Positions 52,001 to 56,365 of a DNA stretch of 64,000 bases are shown here, one piece after another (position 1 is the first letter of the stretch; every line of letters starts with the position of its first letter). The notes beneath the pieces are model-generated. The model was not told the DNA's origin and did no database searches. It saw only the letters and a program-made list of their open reading frames with translations. Where the stretch lies: the NCBI GenBank assembly GCA_037783545.1, contig JBBELK010000316.1, forward strand, positions 372,001 to 436,000, read 5' to 3'. This DNA comes from Henricia sp. BOLD:AAB3569. Its lineage: Eukaryota; Echinodermata; Asteroidea; Spinulosida; Echinasteridae. Both the position numbers and the translations under genes were made by a program.

Positions 52001-53870
52001 TGCCTTCGACCTGAAAGCTATGCAGACATTCATAGTGTATGGCATCCACACTGCGAGACATGTGCAACCGAGTGGCAATCTTTATTTAGGCCAGCTTGCA
52101 GAAGGCAACAGTGGGTTCAACGGAGACCTGGACCTGATACATCTTAAGGAATACTACTCCCATGGGGAAGATTTTGTGAACAGTCGGGAGCAATACAATG
52201 AAGACCTGGTAGCAGGAATGCTGCTTCTAATTGCAATTGATGAAGGATCGGGTCTGATGACTTTACTGAAACAGAACAGACCACAAAATGGCATTAACGG
52301 AACGCTGCTTCCACAAGATACTCCGCCCACTTGGCTCCCATCTGATGCACCAATCAACACTGAGACGGATTATTCACCCGACTTCAACCCAACAACTCTT
52401 GAAACAGAGGCAACAGCCATCTGTGACGCTTATTTCTACCAAGATCCCATCTACAGTTCCTGCAAAGATTTAGAAAGTGCTCTTCTGTTTTACTACGAGG
52501 CTTGTCTTTTGGATGTTGCCGCAACCAATGACGTGAGCAGAGCCAATGTCTCGGCTTACATGTTTGCCCTCCTCTGTCAACGCACGCTTGACCTTTCCCC
52601 AGATAAATTCTGCGGATTCTTTGAATTCTGCAAGGAAAGTCCAGTAGAAACTAGTTTCCCCTGGTGGCTAATCCTCATCATCATCATCTGCATTCTGCTG
52701 TTGATATTGATAATCTTTCTAATTTGTTGCATCATCTACAAGAAGAAAAAAAATAAGCAGAAACAACAAATTCAAGTTGTTACAGGCCAGAGATACACTC
52801 GTCCACCATCAGGGTCATCCAGACCCGGAGCACACAGACGACTTTTTATGGAACTGTCGCAGAGATCTCTACGGCGTGTAGATCCTGTCAAATCGCTTGA
52901 TGATGACGCAGAGGCAAAACCAGAAAGCGAGACGACTTTTATGAACCTTCCGACTCAGGAGTACTCTGCTGATACTAAAGAGCCCCTTCTCAGCTCCTTC
53001 GCACCAACGGAGGAATCGAACCTGAACCAATCTGCGGCAACAGGTGGCCATGATCCCTACAGAGAGCAGTATGGGGCATGTGCGTTCCCTTCAAATATGA
53101 CGGACAAGAATTGGGAACCTTCTGAAGAGGTTTTCAATCCTTTCATTGACTATATTGATCTGCCCGAATATGAGCCATTCGATGTTCAACTTCCATCATA
53201 CGAAGAAAAACATACCCATTTGAGCCAGAACCCAATTGGAGTAAAATACCCCCCACCAAGACCTGCTTCCCAAAACACCTGGGTATCGGAGGAACCAGAT
53301 AACCTCTCCATTGGAGCAGGTACAGTTGACCTTTGCCCCACCGAGGTCATGAATGCTTTCGACTCGAAACTCCAGAAGCTGAATGATGCAATCGCAGTAG
53401 ATGATGGATCTCAAAGTTCAAGAGATGGTTTTGATTCTTCACTAACACGTAAGCTGTTGGACTCCGCCAGCAGCAGTCGGCCACAAACCCCATCAGAAGG
53501 GACCCATGTTGCCTTCATGAATGCTGCACCTCCATCAAACTCTTCATCATCTGGAAGCGAAGCTGAAGAAGAGGCATCTCCCCCAAAGCCTCCAAGACCC
53601 AGCTCTGCCATCAGCGAACCTGATGAATGGAAGGCCTTTGACAAGCCTCAAATTAAACCCAAATCATTGCGGCAGTTACTTCGCAAACAAAGTTCTACTC
53701 CTTCAACGACTTCATCCATCTCAGGTGCACCCAAAGGTGCTAGATCGGCCACACCTGCTGAAATCCTCGACCTTGAAGAAATAGAAGACCTGGAAAATCC
53801 ACCGCTGCCATCTGAGATGTATGAAAACCCATTGTTTGATTTGAGGGATGGCGAGGAATCCATTGTTTAA
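529..53870 (+). CDS. Giant modular single-pass membrane protein, 27 exons, 5' end uncertain
   Basis: Joined exons: 529-4016, 4322-4493, 4921-5151, 6011-6369, 6971-7334, 8174-8476, 9185-10330, 10727-15826, 16400-16530, 17292-17457, 18096-18388, 18916-22534, 23947-24279, 24664-25214, 25729-25933, 26251-26961, 27858-28019, 28316-28540, 29402-29566, 30016-30312, 31443-31752, 32333-32459, 32929-40899, 41760-42733, 43221-43318, 43811-44063, 44753-53870. All junctions are GT-AG and keep frame; most are phase 1, as usual in extracellular modular genes. About 12,289 residues are visible. Domain order is glycine-rich two-part modules, EGF-like array, one bacterial-type repeat, nine EGF-VWD-LamG-C8 cassettes, transmembrane helix, cytoplasmic tail. 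The expected topology is type I, with almost the whole chain outside the cell. I do not recognise it as a named gene. VWD, C8 and EGF domains also occur together in secreted adhesive and mucin-like proteins, so a matrix or adhesion role is plausible but inferred. It could in principle be two neighbouring genes; no poly(A) signal or new start was noted between the parts. Confidence 0.8.
4322..4493 (+). CDS. Exon 2: end of module 3, start of module 4
   Basis: The acceptor follows a run of T and acag at 4321; entry is phase 0 from TTC TTA. It encodes the DMKWSSSF segment, which aligns with the end of half B in the other modules, then a GxGAGHATRGGNG glycine stretch. The donor GTAACA at 4494 splits a Gly codon. 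Confidence 0.75.
4494..4920 (+). other. Intron 2, mostly unique sequence
   Basis: Contains a short ATTCA-type tandem at about 4720-4740; nothing else recognised. Intron 1 (4017-4321) is likewise empty. Confidence 0.5.
4921..5151 (+). CDS. Exon 3: glycine-rich half of module 4
   Basis: It starts after ttaatag with the APDGTQGG segment and carries VYGSIYEPT and GGGSGGAVWV, the hallmark positions of half A. The donor is GTAAGG at 5152, phase 1. Confidence 0.75.
5185..5510 (-). repeat. SINE-family copy in intron 3
   Basis: The ATT-rich tail (5190-5215) lies first, so the element points to the minus strand. The segments CCCCTTGCTCTTTACGAAAG and CATCCCTTCCGAAGGATGG are shared with copies at 7826-8165, 32575-32770 and 54707-54960. 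The body at 5220-5310 also recurs at 58207-58312. Confidence 0.7.
5540..5804. mobile_element. MITE with TTA target duplication (Harbinger-like)
   Basis: The ends AGGCCCGTCTA and TAGACGGGCCT are inverted repeats. The homology goes on inward (TTTGTTGGC, CAAGGACCAAC against GTTGGTCCTTG). The element is flanked by TTA at 5537-5539 and 5805-5807. A 3-bp TTA/TAA duplication is typical of PIF/Harbinger. No coding potential. Confidence 0.75.
6011..6369 (+). CDS. Exon 4: module 4, second part of half A and start of half B
   Basis: It continues with GHFRGHGEIS and GGGAGGRIAVHI, then the LNNQN segment that opens half B. The acceptor aaatgcag ends at 6010. The donor GTAAGA at 6370 is phase 0. It is too short in frame to stand out as an ORF; it was found by homology to its sister modules. 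Confidence 0.75.
6545..6819. mobile_element. TA-flanked MITE, family 1 copy A (intron 4)
   Basis: The ends TAGACCTTTATCACAGTGCG and CGCACCGTGATAAAGGTCTA are inverted. TA at both borders fits a Tc1/mariner-type insertion. A second copy is at 31970-32274. Confidence 0.8.
6971..7334 (+). CDS. Exon 5: module 4, half B
   Basis: The acceptor is cacacag at 6964-6970. It encodes LVFKITSDG, then ILGDRSCLIHVQ, equivalent to the GDRTGLLHxH core of other modules, and DGRMSGVYNF. It ends in the PTPG turn. Phase 1 donor GTAATG at 7335. Confidence 0.75.
7685..7825. mobile_element. Fold-back element with TTAA borders (intron 5)
   Basis: Two arms of about 63 nt, starting AAGGCACAGGCTCGTCAGCA and ending TGCTGACGAGCCTGTGCCTT, are nearly perfect inverted repeats around a short centre at 7752-7758. 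TTAA flanks both ends (7685-7688, 7822-7825), as in piggyBac-type insertion. Confidence 0.8.
7826..8165 (+). repeat. SINE-family copy in intron 5
   Basis: Contains CCTTGAGCAAG, a GGGAGGGATGTAAAG core, AGAGTAAGGGGATTATCCTC and a 3' tail of TATATAAATGTAATTATTA. It is the opposite orientation of the copies in introns 3 and 22. Confidence 0.7.
8174..8476 (+). CDS. Exon 6: end of module 4 and start of module 5
   Basis: It encodes GVIRLGVLKLEAQSHL, matching the NFSFATLTVKRG segment of other modules, followed by GxGPG and GIGGGHGGFGGG, which open module 5. Acceptor atcccag; donor GTAAAG at 8477, phase 1. Confidence 0.75.
8679..8864. mobile_element. MITE with 23-bp inverted ends (intron 6)
   Basis: The ends AGCTGCCAACCCTCCCGGAT and ATCCGGGAGGGTTGGCAGCT are inverted. 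About 186 bp, non-coding. No clear target duplication. Confidence 0.7.
9185..10330 (+). CDS. Exon 7: most of module 5
   Basis: Starts with GIPYGSYTNS and holds GGGGSGGSVYI, GGAGGRIAVHV, YLDNQNR, FEFDEIEIHN, VGDRTGQMHLR and VTGVHSLF: one complete module without internal introns. Donor GTAAGT at 10331, phase 1. Confidence 0.8.
10727..15826 (+). CDS. Exon 8 (5.1 kb): modules 6-9 and start of module 10
   Basis: An uninterrupted exon with four consecutive complete modules of about 1,250 nt each. They begin near GPGKG at 10727, GPGGG at about 11990, GPGAG at about 13240 and GPGSG at about 14485. Each has GxPYGSxY, GGGSGGS, THGHGEI-like, GGAGGRIGIH, an HKYxHxDN segment, YEFDE, GDKTGxLHLR, VVESxSNxTEAPCSF, VTGVHHLYIED and NFSF. 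Modules 6-8 are closest to one another, pointing to recent tandem duplication. The start of module 10 (GPGAGATGSNGASGAGHGSKG) ends the exon at a GTATGT donor, phase 1. Many NxT/S sites are present. Confidence 0.85.
15827..16399 (+). other. Intron 8, no recognised element
   Basis: AT-rich, no exon or repeat structure seen. The same holds for introns 7 (10331-10726), 11 (18389-18915) and 25 (43319-43810). Confidence 0.5.
16400..16530 (+). CDS. Exon 9: glycine-rich part of module 10
   Basis: Short exon encoding GGTGGGVSGGTPYDSLYTAD and GGKGGGRILIRAGK. Acceptor atccacag at 16399. The donor is GTCAGT, weaker than the other donors, phase 0. Both junctions match the neighbouring exons in frame. Confidence 0.7.
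16570..16715 (+). repeat. Truncated copy of the TTAA-family element (intron 9)
   Basis: Shares CAATCATATAAAATACCTC, AATACTATCC and TTTATGGAACCAGATAAAT with the copies at 17775-18062 and 27464-27792. The right end is missing. Confidence 0.65.
16849..17222. mobile_element. MITE with TAA target duplication (intron 9)
   Basis: The ends GGCCTTTTTCCAAATCTCGG and CGAGATTTGGAAAAGGGCC are imperfect inverted repeats. TAA flanks both (16846-16848, 17223-17225). Harbinger-like. Confidence 0.7.
17292..17457 (+). CDS. Exon 10: module 10, GGGSGGS segment
   Basis: Encodes AITCNGLISASG, then GGGSGGSIILEAANLIGHGQ, equivalent to the GSGGSILIETTxxxGHGEI segment of other modules. Acceptor acattttag; donor GTAGGT at 17458, phase 1. 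Confidence 0.75.
17560..17726. mobile_element. TA-flanked MITE of 167 bp (intron 10)
   Basis: The ends TAGACTACTAAAGTG and CACTTTAGTAGTCTA are perfect inverted repeats. Further inward TTGCCATGG pairs with CCATGGCAA. Confidence 0.75.
17775..18062 (+). mobile_element. TTAA-family element, copy B (intron 10)
   Basis: Ends TGATCTGGACATGCTCCTTTAA at 18041-18062. It shares its body with copies in introns 9 and 16. The left border is worn. Confidence 0.65.
18096..18388 (+). CDS. Exon 11: module 10, end of half A and start of half B
   Basis: Encodes ANGGGSGGRIAILL, GGQGTSHGGPGTIYK, the VNNSN segment and FFNRVTLKRKACLTMIQ. Acceptor ctattcag; donor GTAGGT at 18389, phase 0. Confidence 0.75.
18916..22534 (+). 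CDS. Exon 12: end of module 10, half of module 11, start of EGF array
   Basis: It opens with SLTIGHVSGDKSGVLYIG (half B of module 10). From about 19430 it has a final glycine-rich half A with added cysteines (CGGGSGAGHGG, GSGGGNCGH) but no half B. From about 19990 it changes to EGF-like repeats, which continue to the end. After four or five simple repeats the array settles into a four-EGF super-repeat of about 135 residues: GCPGxxxDCSGHGxCN; DCPGxPDCxxRGFCN with NCxxGWMG; PCxxGxxxPMDSGxCxC; ECSGHGxC with WRGDLC. Six GCPG-type units lie in this exon. The donor GTAATA at 22535 is phase 1. Confidence 0.85.
22535..23946 (+). other. Intron 12 with G-run and C-run tracts
   Basis: Holds G-runs at 22742-22782 and C-runs at 23052-23085, a decayed fragment starting GGGCCAATTTCATAAAGC (about 22577), and the TTAA element at 23262-23628. 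No exon seen between. Confidence 0.6.
23262..23628. mobile_element. TTAA-flanked MITE (intron 12)
   Basis: The ends TTAAAGGAGCGTGACCAGA and CTGGTCACACTCCTTTAA are inverted. TTAA at 23262-23265 and 23625-23628 suggests a piggyBac-type insertion. It has distant similarity to the introns 10 and 16 copies (GATATCCT...GAAAAT). Confidence 0.75.
23947..24279 (+). CDS. Exon 13: EGF-like repeats
   Basis: Encodes GHGLCLNETPRRCQCYHDW, CEFGYNHGDQRGCVCDPCY, CSGNGVCTNDTCECF and GCPGVGTDCSNHGTCN, so it continues the four-EGF super-repeat in register. Acceptor tggtag at 23946; donor GTATTT at 24280, phase 1. Confidence 0.8.
24280..24663 (+). other. Intron 13, nothing recognised
   Basis: AT-rich, no element seen. 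Confidence 0.45.
24664..25214 (+). CDS. Exon 14: EGF-like repeats
   Basis: Encodes DCPREPDCNGHGECP, ITFMGDGCELRCIYG, CICEPCYAGLSCDRLC, GCPGFGEDCTGHGECN and DCPGTPDCNGRGVC with NWMGPACG. Acceptor ccttgaag; donor GTAAAA at 25215, phase 0, inside the PC-xx-FGKE EGF. Confidence 0.8.
25215..25728 (+). other. Intron 14 with repeat fragment and B-box-like piece
   Basis: The segment 25257-25325 (CGTGTAAACACGTTCTGGCA) recurs at about 57078-57140. GGGTTCGAATCCCG at about 25649-25662 resembles a tRNA B box but has no tRNA around it. Confidence 0.5.
25729..25933 (+). CDS. Exon 15: EGF-like repeats
   Basis: Completes the split EGF with TPPYSGICKCDPCYHGPHC, then CSGIGKCNPDGYCYCG and GCPGLYNTDCSGRGTC. Acceptor tttgttag at 25728; donor GTGAGT at 25934, phase 1. 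Confidence 0.75.
25934..26250 (+). other. Intron 15 with decayed repeat ends
   Basis: GGGGCCATTTTCATGG at about 26014 is a worn repeat fragment. AAATGTACCTCATTATTGTGG (about 26187) is a diverged copy of the end of the fold-back element in intron 23. Confidence 0.45.
26251..26961 (+). CDS. Exon 16: EGF-like repeats
   Basis: Starts DKCVCREGWVGVGC and runs through more than one four-EGF super-repeat, including NCPGEPNCNGRGNC, GWMGDACEIPC, NCPGVGQPCSDHGLC and DCPGEPDCNGNGVC. Acceptor gtattag at 26250; donor GTAAGT at 26962, phase 1. Confidence 0.8.
27464..27792. mobile_element. TTAA-family element, copy C (intron 16)
   Basis: TTAA at 27464-27467 and 27789-27792. The body closely matches 17775-18062 (AATACTATCCATGGGAAGAA, GGAAATTTGCAAT). 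The ends are imperfectly inverted. Confidence 0.7.
27858..28019 (+). CDS. Exon 17: EGF-like repeat pair
   Basis: Encodes PECTYKGCPGVGTNCTSHG, CYCKSGWKESGC and DCPGTPDCSNRG. Acceptor ctaatag at 27857; the donor is GTCAGT at 28020, phase 1. Confidence 0.75.
28316..28540 (+). CDS. Exon 18: EGF-like repeats
   Basis: Encodes TCDGDHYDPPRCADCHQGW, then CTHGEQVPANSGFCQCYDCY and CSNHGSCNGTHCVCQEGY, in register with the super-repeat. Acceptor atttcag; donor GTATGT at 28541, phase 1. Confidence 0.75.
28887..29274. mobile_element. MITE with GGCTG...CAGCC ends (intron 18)
   Basis: The ends GGCTGTTTTCGAGCGC and GCGCTCGAAAGCAGCC are inverted. GGGATCCCTGGTGC occurs twice inside. The segment before it (28558-28860) is another worn repeat ending TTTGTGAAATCGGCCCC. 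Confidence 0.65.
29402..29566 (+). CDS. Exon 19: EGF-like repeats
   Basis: Encodes GEFCEYLDCPGEPDCSDYG, RSVCLCNPGFTASDC and FCAGEPECSNQG. The units depart from the strict super-repeat. Acceptor gtctccag; donor GTATGG at 29567, phase 1. Confidence 0.75.
29567..30015 (+). other. Intron 19, nothing recognised
   Basis: Has a C-rich stretch at 29660-29680. No exon or element identified. Confidence 0.45.
30016..30312 (+). CDS. Exon 20: last EGF/laminin-EGF-like repeats of the array
   Basis: Encodes NCTLTGAIPQCVCFHGF, RCLPRYAGYRCQECAEGY, CLHGYATEPGGSECECY and CDECIEGWALPDCRSC. The CxxC-spaced units look more laminin-EGF-like than the rest. Acceptor actaaacag at 30015; donor GTAAAA at 30313, phase 1. 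Confidence 0.75.
30326..30712. mobile_element. MITE starting 13 nt after the exon 20 donor
   Basis: The ends CACCGTGTTTACACTGGTCC and GATCAAGTGTAAACAGGGTG are inverted, with a GAGCTCGG core repeated in both arms. The end sequence resembles hAT-type MITEs, but no clear 8-bp duplication is visible. Confidence 0.65.
31182..31324. mobile_element. Short TA-flanked MITE, family 2 copy A (intron 20)
   Basis: The inverted ends TAGACCGTATAAAATAGCTG and CAGCTATTCGATACGGTCTA, plus GCCATCTTGTAGGGCA against TTGCCCAACAAGATGGC. About 143 bp. Confidence 0.8.
31443..31752 (+). CDS. Exon 21: bacterial-type beta repeat domain, first part
   Basis: Encodes GLGHCFSCVTSHGGYRD, then the pattern ILECVxxxxNGTGYVAWFGY, YENQNPHNVYLAIGPDNRF and GQPTRFKPGNHTNVFSVR. 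From memory this matches a repeat frequent in secreted bacterial proteins (LECV...GTYTAxFGYxNxN...GxxNxF...GQPTxFxPG...FSV); no domain name is claimed. Acceptor tttttcatag at 31442; donor GTAAGG at 31753, phase 2. Confidence 0.75.
31839..32288. mobile_element. Family 2 MITE copy B, split by another MITE
   Basis: The left part, 31839-31971, runs from TAGACCGTATCGAATAGCTG to AAGATGGCAGCTA. The right remnant TTCTATACG resumes at 32275, after the inserted family 1 element. Confidence 0.75.
31970..32274. mobile_element. TA-flanked MITE, family 1 copy B (intron 21)
   Basis: The ends TAGACCTTTATCACGGTGCG and GCACCGTGATAAAGGTCTA. Compared with copy A in intron 4 it lies in the opposite orientation (the CAAAACGAGGCTTGC-like part is on the other side). 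Confidence 0.8.
32333..32459 (+). CDS. Exon 22: end of the bacterial-type domain
   Basis: Joined in phase 2 to exon 21. It encodes LSSAEDRATWYLAYSVSNRR, YQVMASASFQIPCSG and NEISEKE. The WYLxxxxxxxRxxxASA stretch is the usual last strand of that repeat (W-L-NG-R-xxAS). Acceptor cattttgcag; donor GTATGA at 32460, phase 0. Confidence 0.7.
32575..32770 (-). repeat. SINE-family copy in intron 22
   Basis: GGTAATCCCCTTACTCTTCACG, TTTACATCCCTTCCGAAGG and GCTCAAGGGCACAGGTACC match the copies in introns 3 and 5. Confidence 0.7.
32929..40899 (+). CDS. Exon 23 (8.0 kb): cassettes 1-4 and start of cassette 5
   Basis: A single open exon of 2,657 codons. Approximate layout: cassette 1 EGF pair 32929-33160, VWD 33180-33680, LamG-like 33770-34440, C8-like 34540-34735; cassette 2 EGF 34770-35060, VWD 35080-35600, LamG 35690-36350, C8 36480-36690; cassette 3 EGF 36740-36975, VWD 37005-37490, LamG 37550-38200, C8 38300-38500; cassette 4 EGF 38560-38840, VWD 38870-39330, LamG 39430-40130, C8 40250-40440; cassette 5 EGF 40480-40770 and VWD start. 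VWD hallmark: YGQGHFTTFDG ... GLLGACNGNQLDDF. EGF hallmark: PCNxxGxC ... GWxGxDCS. C8-like hallmark: C, then FYLxxCIxD, then ADxC. A basic RRRKR site lies in VWD 2. Acceptor tgtattacag; donor GTGAGA at 40900, phase 0. Confidence 0.85.
40921..41344. mobile_element. Long fold-back element (intron 23)
   Basis: The 30-nt ends at 40921-40950 and 41315-41344 are perfect inverted repeats (TGGCTCTTTCCACAGTAATG...). Inside, 41102-41120 and 41158-41176 form a second perfect 19-bp pair (TTCCTATTACGTATGTAAC). Homology also links the stretches between, so the whole element can fold into one hairpin. Confidence 0.8.
41760..42733 (+). CDS. Exon 24: cassette 5, rest of VWD and LamG
   Basis: Joins KIQ of exon 23 to MSQVVCASESVCLDGLGLSF, restoring the VWD pattern IQVRQxPCxxxxxCITALALQ. 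It then reads GLCGPCQDC and a LamG-like segment (FLVKTCASGCGGTILSYASS, GSLCLGAWQPGFDG, VGVIDDLRVWDR). The donor GTAAGA at 42734 is phase 2. Confidence 0.8.
42805..43030 (+). repeat. tRNA-derived SINE (intron 24)
   Basis: GTGGTCGAGTGGTTAAGACG resembles an A box and GGGTTCGAGTCCCAC a B box, but the acceptor ends do not pair as in a working tRNA. A non-tRNA body follows. Confidence 0.6.
43221..43318 (+). CDS. Exon 25: cassette 5, end of LamG
   Basis: A 98-nt exon found from the cassette pattern. It encodes SFFDSSAIQSHWNAF and GLTALWKFDEGAG, equivalent to the LxGLWKFNEGQG strand in other cassettes. Acceptor tttgtgcag at 43220 (phase 2), donor GTAAGG at 43319 (phase 1). Confidence 0.75.
43811..44063 (+). 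CDS. Exon 26: cassette 5, glycine linker and C8 start
   Basis: Encodes TLAYDSVSGRPIIL, PVWQPSDAPIPAP, then a glycine-rich linker (GTGSGGAEGGGAGGGLGG) absent from the other eight cassettes, then LDDFCKRITLAGPLYK, the first helix of the C8-like unit. Donor GTGAGA at 44064, phase 2. Confidence 0.8.
44093..44300. mobile_element. MITE in intron 26
   Basis: The left end AGGGCCGCCGAAAGTTGTCA and right end TGACAACTTTGGACGGCCACC are imperfect inverted repeats; CAACATTTTCAC against GTGAAAATGTTG extends them. Confidence 0.65.
44753..53870 (+). CDS. Exon 27 (9.1 kb): cassettes 5 (end) to 9, membrane helix, tail, stop
   Basis: A final exon of 3,039 codons ending in TAA at 53868-53870. It completes the cassette 5 C8 (NSCPIGEAAQQHYYQACLEA). 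Approximate layout: cassette 6 EGF 44930-45205, VWD 45240-45740, LamG 45960-46590, C8 46690-46890; cassette 7 EGF 46930-47185, VWD 47220-47730, LamG 47790-48440, C8 48550-48750; cassette 8 EGF 48800-49060, VWD 49090-49640, LamG 49720-50360, C8 50455-50660; cassette 9 EGF 50720-51005, VWD 51030-51520, LamG 51600-52280, C8 52400-52630. Cassette 9 leads directly into the membrane helix. The four intron-free cassettes in one exon suggest duplication within an exon. Acceptor tttttttctcag at 44752. Confidence 0.88.
52662..52739 (+). other. Transmembrane helix of the giant protein
   Basis: Twenty-six residues starting WWLILIIIIC and ending ICCIIY, nearly all Ile/Leu, are followed at once by KKKKNKQK. 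The positive-inside pattern puts the large N-terminal part outside the cell and the C-terminus in the cytoplasm. Confidence 0.95.
52740..53867 (+). other. Cytoplasmic tail (376 residues) with interaction motifs
   Basis: The tail is polar, rich in Ser, Pro and Glu, and has no recognisable domain. Visible short motifs are LPEY (53160-53171) and LPSY (53190-53201), both LPxY; PPKPPRP (53580-53600), an SH3-ligand type; YENPLF (53820-53837), similar to NPxY/F adaptor sites; and a C-terminal ESIV (53856-53867), which fits a class I PDZ ligand (S/T-x-V). Motif calls are pattern matches only. Confidence 0.6.
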
Positions 53871-54210
53871 CACTGCTTAGTAGCAGAAATTCTCAACTCC
53901 AATGTAAGTAGATTTTGCCCTGCATTATAATGAAGAGATGAAATGTGGAATATATGCAGTGTATTTTTATGAAATTTATATATGTAGAGAAAAATTAGTA
54001 TTTTGATCAATTATGTATCATTGAGAAAAAACTGCTTGGATTGTTTTCTACCTTAGCAAAATTGTATGCGTGCTTTGACACAAAAAATTGGCTTTGATTA
54101 ATATTCTTGACACGATACATTTAGAAATGGTCGAGGTTTGCTTGCACAGTTCTGAAATTACTCAGATGGTCATATGGGAGAAGTAAAATAAATTAAAAAG
54201 TTGTATCTCT
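53871..54210 (+). other. 3' UTR of the giant gene with poly(A) signal
   Basis: AT-rich sequence follows the stop. AATAAA lies at 54187-54192, about 320 nt downstream, and is the first good candidate signal. The end position is estimated. Confidence 0.55.
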
Positions 54211-54706
54211 TTACAAGTAATCAGTGTTTTCTAATGAACTAATTGTGCCTCTTTTTGTACACTGTAATTTTTGTAAAAAATGAAGTTCCTGCCGTGTTTA
54301 TAAATTGCATATTTTGTATTGTCTGTTTGAGACTGTTCTTTCCAAAGGAGTTCAAAATATACATATGTATATTTAAGATTATATTGTTTTGTAATGGGTG
54401 ACAATGTTTGAAAATGTTATATTGTGTAAATTTAGTTTAAAAGTGCAGTACATATGTCTTTCAGATAAAACTCTGCATTAGAAAATTGCTTTGTTCCGCG
54501 ATGAGTAAATAATTAATGAAGCATGCACACACTTCACGAAGATCAAACAAAAATGTTAATTGGTTTATTAGTTAGTGCAGGACAGATGGCCACCAACCAC
54601 CGTTAAATGGGAATTGTTAGCTAATCTGCCAATTTGATTTAAATCAAGTGTGGCTAGAGCTGTGACATTGTAATTTCAAACCAGAATACAACGCTAGCCT
54701 TCAGTA

Positions 54707-54960
54707 GGGTACCGTGGCCGAGTGGTTTGGGTCACTGACTCGCAACACTCGGGTGAAAACTTGGGGTTGCGGGTTCGATACCCGGCCAGCCATGGTACCC
54801 GAGGCCTTGAGCAAGGCACTTGACACACTAGCTCCATCCTTCGGAAGGGATGTAAAGCCATAGCTTATGTTGATGTTTGATTAGTTATTGGGCGCCTGAT
54901 ACGCAGCCGGGGCTGTATACTCCCCTGGGAGCTGAGATGGTGTATGGAGTGATTTAGGCA
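54707..54960 (+). repeat. tRNA-derived SINE downstream of the giant gene
   Basis: Has an A-box-like GTGGCCGAGTGGTTTGGG and B box GGGTTCGATACCC, followed by CCTTGAGCAAGGCACTTGAC and ATCCTTCGGAAGGGATGT, the core shared by the intronic SINE copies. It links the tRNA-like head to that core. Confidence 0.7.
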
Positions 54961-56270
54961 CCTTGATTAGTCCATATCATAAGTCATCTTTGTAACGAAA
55001 CAAAAATGAGTAATTTAAGAAATTAGCTGCAAAAATGCATACTTGTCTAAAGCCTTGGCATTTATTTAAAATTTGCCACCCAAAACCTGTATATTTGTGC
55101 AACTTTCAGAATATCTATATGGACTGTTTTTCACCATTGTTGGGATATTATTATACTGAACAGTAATTAACTTCTTTAGATTAATTTTTTTTTCGTACAC
55201 AGTTAGAATTAATAAAAAGCACATTTTTCCCCACAGTATTTTATTTTATCATGTAGTGAATTTAAGACAGTGCTAATAACGAGATTAGAATGACAAATGC
55301 ATTAGTTTCACGAGCAATAATAAAATAAAAAATTAATTTTCTACACAATTTAAAGTTTTATATTGAAAAAGCTTTGTTATAAAAAATGTCATTTCCCAAC
55401 ACCCAATTTTACCATCTACTAAAACCGCACAGAAAAGATCATTATCTAGATTTTGTAAAACAGGAATTTAGTATTAAAAGATGTACCAAAAAGGATATTA
55501 CATGTTGTATTTGAATATTCTACCTGATTTTAATGTAAATACAATATAATTATTTGATATGAAATTAAAAAGTTAGTAATCCACATGTACACCCAATATA
55601 ATATTTCTTTGATTAAACACATAAGTATGAGAATATAGATATAGGCCGTGTATAGGATTTACATAATATTGGATGGCTTTGATGGCACTCTTCATGAAAA
55701 TACCGAACTTGACTCGTGCTATATATTTTTACCCGAAAAGACATCCAATATTATTATTGTTATATAAAATTAAGCTTATACCGTTCATTTCCAACGTTAC
55801 TGTTGTACAGTTTTTGTTTTTTTTACTGTACTCGCCCATTGCGCCTACACGCACAGTGCATTCACTTGATGCACAGTGCGTACGCATGTGGTTCGATGCA
55901 TCCAGCGTGCATGCGCATCAGATTGGGGCTCGAAGGAAAATACCAATTTGGGAAATTTGTTGGTACAGTAAACTCTTAATATATTAATACTGTATAGAGT
56001 TTTTGAAAGGAATGCATTAATATGACCTGTATATATCCAGATAGGGCAATTACCATTTTGCATACACAATGAATACCAAAAAAACTGCTGGGGACTTTGA
56101 GAACTGTTGGTTGCTAGGCACTGGCGTGCACCACTTAGCAACAACAGCATAGTATGTGGACTTTTTAAAATGCACCTCCATTTGAACGTGAAGAATTTGG
56201 GAAGTTAGCGAAAGTGCACATGCAAAAGTCTAATTACTCTCGTGTTCACGCTTCAGCCCTAGACCAGCCA
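54961..56270. other. AT-rich intergenic region between convergent genes
   Basis: No coding or repeat structure that I can support between the SINE and the ADI1 3' end. Confidence 0.5.
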
Positions 56271-56276
56271 TTTATT
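56271..56276 (-). terminator. Poly(A) signal of ADI1
   Basis: TTTATT on the plus strand reads AATAAA on the minus strand, 90 nt after the ADI1 stop codon. Confidence 0.55.
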
Positions 56277-56365
56277 CCCTTAAATGGCTTTCCACTCCAA
56301 CCCATCTAAACATGTAAAATACTGGCCGTAGCATGAAATGAAAGATTGGCGCGAGGTATCCGATA

